64,000 nucleotides of DNA. It comes from BP-191 sp035940575. Its GTDB lineage: Bacteria; Actinomycetota; Actinomycetes; BP-191. Shown here piece after piece: positions 59,708 through 64,000 of this stretch. The notes under the pieces are model-generated. The model did not search any database. It was not told where the DNA came from and worked only from the letters and a program-made list of their open reading frames with translations. Each line of letters opens with the position of its first letter. The stretch's first letter is position 1. A program made the translations under genes and the position numbers. The stretch spans positions 62,001-126,000 of the forward strand of contig DASZER010000043.1 of assembly GCA_035940575.1 (NCBI GenBank), in the 5' to 3' direction.

Positions 59708-60738
59708 CGCCGTGACGGCGCCACCGTCATCCCTATCCCGGCCGCCACGAGGCCGAAACCGACGGCCAGCAGAAGGGCGACGGGAACGGTGCTACCGGTC
59801 GTGGGCAGCCTGCCCGGCTCGACGCGCGGCCGGACCACGGGACGCGTGATCTTGACGCCCTTGACGCTCGGGCTGACCGACGGGGTCGGGCTCACGATGG
59901 TCGTCGGGAGCACCGACGGCGTCGCGCAGGGGCTCTCCTCGGTCGGGACACAGGGCGACTCGCTCTCCGTGGGCGACACCGACGGCGAGGTGCAGGGGTT
60001 CTCGTCGGTGGGGACGCACGGGCTCGGCGTCGTGCACGGGTTCTCGTCCGTCGGGACGCACGGGCTCGGGGTCGAGCACGGGTTCTCGTCCGTCGGGACG
60101 CACGGGCTCGGCGTCGTGCACGGGTTCGCGTCGGTGGGGACGCACGGGCTCGGCGTGGAGCACGGGTTGGCGTCGGTCGGGACGCAGGGGCTCGGCGTCG
60201 TGCACGGGTTCTCGTCGCTCGGAACGCAAGGGCCGCAGGGGTTGTCGTCGGTGGGCTCGCACGGGCCGGGGGTCGGCGTCACGGTCGGCGAGACGGTCGG
60301 CTGCGCCTTGCAGCCGGTGTGCGCCGGGTTGGTCTTGCCGACGCCCTGGTTGCGGTCGCACTCGTAGCCGGCGTTGTGGTCGGAGCCGTCGGGCGCCTGG
60401 CCGGGCGGGTTCTTGTTGTCGGCCTTGCCGACGCAGCCGGCGCACGGCTTGCCGTTCGCCTGGCCGTCGCCCTTGCCGTTGCCGGACGCGGAGCCGTCGC
60501 GGGTCGAGCAGTACGCGCCGCAGTCGCCGCCGTTGTTGGCGCCGCCGGGGTTCATGTCGGCGTTCGACTTGGGCTGCGGGGAGTCCGTCGGCGCGGCGGA
60601 CGGCTTGCCGCTACCGCCCTGGCCGGCGTGCTGCGCGGCGCCCGCGGGCACGCGGACGACCATCGCGGTGAGCAGGAAGAACAGGCCCACGAGCGTCGCC
60701 ATGGCGGCGACGGTTCGACGGGGCAGGCGGACCGTCAT
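59704..60738 (-). CDS. Sortase-anchored surface protein with CVPTDENPC repeats
   Basis: 344 residues. Signal peptide (1-35), then a Gly/Asn-rich part with cysteine pairs (GDCGAYCS, GKPCAGCVG), a stalk of 14-residue SPCVPTDENPCTTP-type repeats, KGVKITRP, and the sorting signal LPTTG with a hydrophobic helix and RR tail. Cysteine-rich repeats in a surface stalk are unusual and could form disulfide-stiffened rods. Related to the downstream gene by the common C-terminal region and leader. Stop is at 59704. Confidence 0.83.
   Translation of the reverse strand: MTVRLPRRTVAAMATLVGLFFLLTAMVVRVPAGAAQHAGQGGSGKPSAAPTDSPQPKSNADMNPGGANNGGDCGAYCSTRDGSASGNGKGDGQANGKPCAGCVGKADNKNPPGQAPDGSDHNAGYECDRNQGVGKTNPAHTGCKAQPTVSPTVTPTPGPCEPTDDNPCGPCVPSDENPCTTPSPCVPTDANPCSTPSPCVPTDANPCTTPSPCVPTDENPCSTPSPCVPTDENPCTTPSPCVPTDENPCTSPSVSPTESESPCVPTEESPCATPSVLPTTIVSPTPSVSPSVKGVKITRPVVRPRVEPGRLPTTGSTVPVALLLAVGFGLVAAGIGMTVAPSRR
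59914..60261 (-). repeat. 42-bp repeat array with two cysteines per unit
   Basis: Eight units (the first and last diverged) of 42 bp encode CVPTDxNPCxTPSP. Each unit has Cys-x7-Cys spacing, so disulfides inside or between units are likely. The array accounts for about a third of the gene. Confidence 0.75.
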
Positions 60739-60770
60739 CTCGGACTCCTGTTGGACAAGGGTCCGGGGCC

Positions 60771-60835
60771 GGTCTCACCACTCACTCCCCGCTGCCGTCG
60801 GTGACCGAGACATGGCCGCGGATCTTCGCTTCCCC
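60771..60835 (-). promoter_or_regulatory. Conserved 5' leader of the LPXTG gene at 59704
   Basis: It carries the same blocks in the same order as 59582-59652: GGGGAAGCGAAGATCCGCGG, GGTCACC, and GTGGTGAGACCG. The outer part CCGCGGCC/GGCAGCGG would pair imperfectly. A possible cis-acting RNA upstream of both surface-protein genes. Confidence 0.5.
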
Positions 60836-60855
60836 AGAACTGGCGTGCAAGCGTC

Positions 60856-60884
60856 ACTGTGACAGCCCGTAGTCGCCGAGTCAA
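60856..60884 (-). promoter_or_regulatory. Probable promoter of the LPXTG gene at 59704
   Basis: TTGACT (60879-60884), 17 bp, CACAGT (60856-60861). The spacer CGGCGACTACG is the same as in the promoter at 59678-59707, so the duplication covers promoter and leader. Confidence 0.45.
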
Positions 60885-60923
60885 CAACGCGTAGTCACAA
60901 AGTCCTAGTCGTGTCGCTCGGCG

Positions 60924-62039
60924 TCAGTCGGCCTCGGCGGGCGCGTTGCGCCACCGGATGCCGGCCTCGATGAACGCGTCGATCTCGCCGTCGAGCACGG
61001 CGTTGATGTTGCCGGTCTCGACGTGGGTCCTGTCGTCCTTGACGAGCTGGTACGGGTGCAGGACGTAGTGCCGGAACGCCGAGCCGAAGTTGACGTCCTG
61101 CCGGCCGCCCCGGATCGCGTTCATCCTCGCCTCGTCCTCCTGGCGGCGGCGTTCGAGGAGCTTGGCCTGGAGGACGGCGAGGGCGGAGGCCTTGTTCTGC
61201 AGCTGCGAGCGCTCGTTCTGGCACGTCACGACGATGCCGGTCGGCAGGTGCGTGAGGCGGACGGCGGAGTCGGTGGTGTTGACGCCCTGCCCGCCGGGGC
61301 CCGAGGACCGGAAGATGTCGATGCGCAGGTCGTTCTCGTCGACCTCGACGGCGTCGGTCGCCTCGACGACCGGCGTGACCTCGACGCCGGCGAACGACGT
61401 CTGGCGGCGCGACTGGTTGTCGAACGGGCTGATGCGCACGAGCCGGTGGACGCCGTGCTCGCCGCGCAGGGTGCCGTAGGCGTACGGCGCCTTGACCGTG
61501 AACGTCGCGGACTTGATGCCCGCCTCCTCGGCCCACGACGTGTCGTAGACCTCGAACGGGTACCCGTGCCGCTGCGACCAGCGCTGGTACATCTCGAGCA
61601 GCATCCGCGCCCAGTCGGCCGCGTCGACGCCGCCCGCGCCGGCGGAGACGACGACGAGCGCCTCGCGGGCGTCGTACTCGCCGGACATCAGCGTCCGGAC
61701 CTCGAGCGCGCCGACGAGGCCGTCGAGCGCGGCGATCTCCGAGTCGACCTCGGCGCGCGCGTCGGCGTCGTCCTCGGCGCCGGCCAGGTCGAGCAGCACG
61801 AACGCGTCGTCGAGCCTGCGCCGCAGCGACTCGACGCGCTCGATCTCGGACTCGACGTTGGACAGCCGCGACGTGACGGCCTTCGCGGCCTCGGGGTCGT
61901 TCCACAGGTCCGGCGCCGACGCCTCCTCGCGCAGCCGCTCGAGCTCGACCTTCTTGGCCGGGAGGTCGACGAACTCCTCGACCGACCGCAGGGTCGCGTC
62001 GAGCCGCTTCAGCTCGTCGGCTGGTTCGACTGCGGGCAC
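60924..62039 (-). CDS. prfB: Peptide chain release factor 2
   Basis: 371 residues from a GTG. SPF motif region VRISPFDNQSRRQTSF recognises UGA/UAA, and SSGPGGQGVNTTDSAV carries the GGQ that triggers hydrolysis. SAGAGGVDAADWARMLLEMY is RF2-specific. No in-frame UGA frameshift site is present near the N-terminus, which agrees with other actinobacteria. ftsE lies downstream across the two LPXTG genes, whereas in mycobacteria they are adjacent. Confidence 0.96.
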   Translation of the reverse strand: MPAVEPADELKRLDATLRSVEEFVDLPAKKVELERLREEASAPDLWNDPEAAKAVTSRLSNVESEIERVESLRRRLDDAFVLLDLAGAEDDADARAEVDSEIAALDGLVGALEVRTLMSGEYDAREALVVVSAGAGGVDAADWARMLLEMYQRWSQRHGYPFEVYDTSWAEEAGIKSATFTVKAPYAYGTLRGEHGVHRLVRISPFDNQSRRQTSFAGVEVTPVVEATDAVEVDENDLRIDIFRSSGPGGQGVNTTDSAVRLTHLPTGIVVTCQNERSQLQNKASALAVLQAKLLERRRQEDEARMNAIRGGRQDVNFGSAFRHYVLHPYQLVKDDRTHVETGNINAVLDGEIDAFIEAGIRWRNAPAEAD

Positions 62040-62129
62040 GGCGCCAGCGTACCGGCGCGCGGCGCGCCGCGATCACCGGCGGCGCGCGCGCTGCTACGGT
62101 CGCCGCGTCGAGCGCGACCGGAGGTGCGG

Positions 62130-62438
62130 ATGGCGAGCAACGCCGAGGTCCTGAAGCAGATCGGCAACCTGCTGAAGCAGCGTTCGTCGGTCCGAACCCG
62201 CGTCCGCGGGAGCGAGCCGATCGGGCTCTCCCGGAGGCCGAACGCGCCGCGCTTCGTGACCATCGTCCTGGCGGTGGCGTTGACGGTCATCGGCCTCGCC
62301 GTGACCGTGCACCCGATCAAGCCGGTCCTCGACCTGCTCGAGAGCGGCAACGTCGAGCTGACCCGCGACCAGGGCTGGTGGGCCCTGCTCGCGTCGCCGG
62401 CGCTGCTCGTCGTCGGCTCGTTCTTCAGGGGGATCTGA
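62130..62438 (+). CDS. Small membrane protein with two helices
   Basis: 102 residues from ATG 62130 behind CCGGAGG. A basic cytoplasmic segment (NLLKQRSSVRTRVRGSE) precedes two hydrophobic helices (FVTIVLAVALTVIGLAVTV and WWALLASPALLVVGSFF). Overlaps the next gene by one base (TGATG). The motif RFVTIVLAVALTVIGL resembles APRYVTILVAVILALLGLL of the next protein, so they are probably distant paralogues. Confidence 0.65.
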   Translation: MASNAEVLKQIGNLLKQRSSVRTRVRGSEPIGLSRRPNAPRFVTIVLAVALTVIGLAVTVHPIKPVLDLLESGNVELTRDQGWWALLASPALLVVGSFFRGI

Positions 62439-62620
62439 TGGCCCTCGTCCCCGGCGCCAACCGCGCGCCCCGCTACGTCACGATCCTCGTCGCCGTCATC
62501 CTCGCGCTGCTCGGGCTGCTCGGGACGTTCGGCTCGGTGCTGCCCGACAAGCTCGGCGCGTACCTCGAGGTCGCCGCGACGATCGTGATGCTGCTCGGGG
62601 TGTTCGTCCCCGGCCTGTAG
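62438..62620 (+). CDS. Small membrane protein, coupled to the previous gene
   Basis: 60 residues with two helices (YVTILVAVILALLGLLGTFG, AYLEVAATIVMLLGVFVPGL). Its N-terminal APRYVTI matches APRFVTI in the upstream protein. Both may form a small membrane complex; function unknown. The convergent large secreted protein gene ends eight bases downstream. Confidence 0.65.
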   Translation: MALVPGANRAPRYVTILVAVILALLGLLGTFGSVLPDKLGAYLEVAATIVMLLGVFVPGL

Positions 62621-62627
62621 GGACCGC

Positions 62628-64000
62628 CTACGACACCGTGACGGTGCGGGCGGGCGACGCGCCGGCCGAGCGCCAGCCGTCGCCGCCGTAGTAGAGGCGG
62701 TAGGTGTACGACCCGCGCGCCGTCGGCTTGATGGCGAACGCGACGGTGCCGTCGATGTTCTGGCCCCGGTACGCCGCCGTGTGCCACGCGCCGTTGACGT
62801 AGCGCTGGAGGTAGATCGTGCGGCCGCGGGTGGCGGGGTCGACCCGGCCGTTGAGCCACGTCGTGGTGCCGAGCGTCATCGCGGTGCGGGTGAGCGTGCC
62901 GGTGACGCGGTTGGCGACGACGATCCGGGCGAGCTCGATCCCCGCGCCGCGGCGGGCGCCGTCGCCCCAGAAGTTGAAGGCGTAGTCGGCGGTGGCGTCG
63001 GGTCGGAACGTCACCGAGACCCACCCCGTGGACGACGTGACGAGACCGTGCCTGCTGCCGCTGGCGTAGCCGGTCGGCGTCCTGCCGTCGAGGTCTACGA
63101 ACGCGCCCGCGACGGGCGTCCCGTCGACGCGGACGAGCCGCGCCCGGATCGTCACGTAGTCGAGGTAGGTGACCGAGGTCCGCGTGACGCTCCCGTCGAC
63201 GAGCATCGTGGTCCACTGCGGGGTGACGTAGTCGCTCCACGTCCGCCCGCTCGTGCCGTAGTCGTTGACCGCCTCGACGGTGTAGCGCAGCGACTGCCCC
63301 ACGACGCGCGGCGTGAAGGTCGCGGACGTCCCCGTCGTGGTGGCCAGCACCGCGCCCGCCTCGTCGCGGACGACGTAGCCGCGCGTCGGCTGGTACGGGT
63401 CCCAGTACGGCGTGCCCCAGTCGAGCTCGACGGCCGCGGTCTCCAGCGCGTACGCGACGGCGTACGGCGGCTGGGGCGGCGGGCCCATCACGCCGAGCCA
63501 CAGGGCCGCGGACTCGGTGAGCTGGCCGTCGCTCTCCCGCACGACCGCGCGGACGTCGGTGTAGCCGGGGTTGGCCAGCACCGCCCCGGCGAGCCGGTAC
63601 GTCCCGTCCTCCTGCCGCTCGCCGCAGCCGAGCTGCACGTACGACGCGCGGAAGCAGACCTTGTCGACGGTCGTCACGGCGTCGGCGGGGTGCACGACGG
63701 TCGCGACGAGGTCCAGCGGCGTGGTCGTGCTGACGACGGCGGCGGCCGCGGGGACCGAGAGGGTGACGGCGGGGGTGGGACGGACGAGCGTGAACTGGCG
63801 CCAGTCGCTCTGCCAGTAGCCGGCCGTGTCGACGGCCTTCGCCGTGACGTAGTACCCGCCGTAGACGCCGGTGACGTCGAACGTCGCCGACCACGTGCCG
63901 TCGGCGGCGGGCACGACGTTCGCGACGCGCCCGCCCCACGTGACCTCGACCCGGCCGACCGGCGTGGTCGAGCCCGACGCCGGCCGCGCCGTCCCCGTGA
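62628..64000 (-). CDS. C-terminal part of a large secreted Ig-like/fibronectin-type repeat protein
   Basis: Open through the window edge, 457 residues visible. Several beta-sandwich repeats of about 90-100 residues: TFDVTGVYGGYYVTAKAVDT, a segment with DVRAVVRESDGQLTESAALW, a fibronectin-like TSATFTPRVVGQSLRYTVEA, and two Ig-like ones with TSSTGWVSVTFRPDATADYA and KPTARGSYTYRLYYGGDGW. No sorting signal at the end; a soluble or membrane-bound surface protein. Its beginning lies beyond the window. Confidence 0.75.
   Translation of the reverse strand, partial: TGTARPASGSTTPVGRVEVTWGGRVANVVPAADGTWSATFDVTGVYGGYYVTAKAVDTAGYWQSDWRQFTLVRPTPAVTLSVPAAAAVVSTTTPLDLVATVVHPADAVTTVDKVCFRASYVQLGCGERQEDGTYRLAGAVLANPGYTDVRAVVRESDGQLTESAALWLGVMGPPPQPPYAVAYALETAAVELDWGTPYWDPYQPTRGYVVRDEAGAVLATTTGTSATFTPRVVGQSLRYTVEAVNDYGTSGRTWSDYVTPQWTTMLVDGSVTRTSVTYLDYVTIRARLVRVDGTPVAGAFVDLDGRTPTGYASGSRHGLVTSSTGWVSVTFRPDATADYAFNFWGDGARRGAGIELARIVVANRVTGTLTRTAMTLGTTTWLNGRVDPATRGRTIYLQRYVNGAWHTAAYRGQNIDGTVAFAIKPTARGSYTYRLYYGGDGWRSAGASPARTVTVS

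Noticed and set aside
58772..60261. Regular repeats that could be mistaken for a CRISPR array
   Set aside because: Unit length (36 and 42 bp) has no unique spacers; the repeats encode in-frame protein repeats in LPXTG stalks.
60771..60835. A known riboswitch (c-di-AMP or cobalamin) upstream of the LPXTG gene
   Set aside because: The core motifs of those classes as I know them are not visible; kept only as a possible unclassified structured leader.
61900..62039. Programmed frameshift in prfB
   Set aside because: The N-terminal frame is open with no in-frame UGA or CUU-UGA slippery site.

Overview
The window is one stretch of a very GC-rich chromosome from a member of the Actinomycetota. Three things point there: frequent GTG starts with 1-4 nt stop/start overlaps; a tmRNA tag ending YALAA; and two house-keeping blocks ordered as in mycobacteria and relatives (clpS, DUF2017, mec, cysO, cysM, murI, metallo-beta-lactamase phosphodiesterase, rph, rdgB; and prfB, ftsE, ftsX, M23 peptidase, ctpA, smpB, ssrA). 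I cannot place it to genus by reading alone.

Layout. 1-1190: the edge of an unknown gene, then a gene-free stretch with the 3' part of a tRNA-Lys and a 21-bp direct repeat, which looks like a decayed integration site. 1187-5170: cupin, methyltransferase, MFS exporter and small peptides, two of which (1799-2008 and 4986-5168) carry RiPP-type leaders. 5256-7489: lipoprotein and secreted metzincin. 7637-11076: ABC exporter co-transcribed with a sigma/anti-sigma pair. 11118-15024: SpoIIE phosphatase, LysE exporter, then a promoter, a third leader-like peptide, a nucleotidyltransferase with a PqqD-like C-terminal region, and a convergent P-loop kinase. 15156-33450: mostly membrane and secreted proteins (paralogous exported proteins around a DHA2 pump, penicillin acylase, CAP protein, matrixin-like protease, PHB-depolymerase-like esterase), an SDR, a degenerate ABC ATPase and tRNA-Leu(TAG). 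33473-44863: the conserved cysteine/cell-wall/RNA block on the minus strand, broken by a HicAB module, a dienelactone hydrolase, an ABC-2 exporter and other genes. 44995-51600: EamA exporter, acetyltransferase, cold-shock protein, SCO6745-like protein, secreted proteins. 51724-62039: tmRNA, hydrolase, GGDEF protein, smpB, ctpA, M23 peptidase, ftsX, ftsE, two sortase-anchored repeat proteins with related 5' leaders, prfB. 62130-64000: two small membrane proteins and the C-terminal part of a large secreted Ig-like protein.

How the genes fit together. Mec, CysO and CysM form the protein-bound-sulfide route to cysteine. FtsE/FtsX would drive a periplasm-facing M23 peptidase such as the one encoded next to them. 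SmpB and tmRNA rescue ribosomes. The most unusual parts are the peptide-nucleotidyltransferase/PqqD-kinase locus at 13.1-15.0 kb, the maturase-less RiPP-like precursors at 2.0 and 5.2 kb, and the shared leader of the two LPXTG genes at 58.5-60.9 kb.
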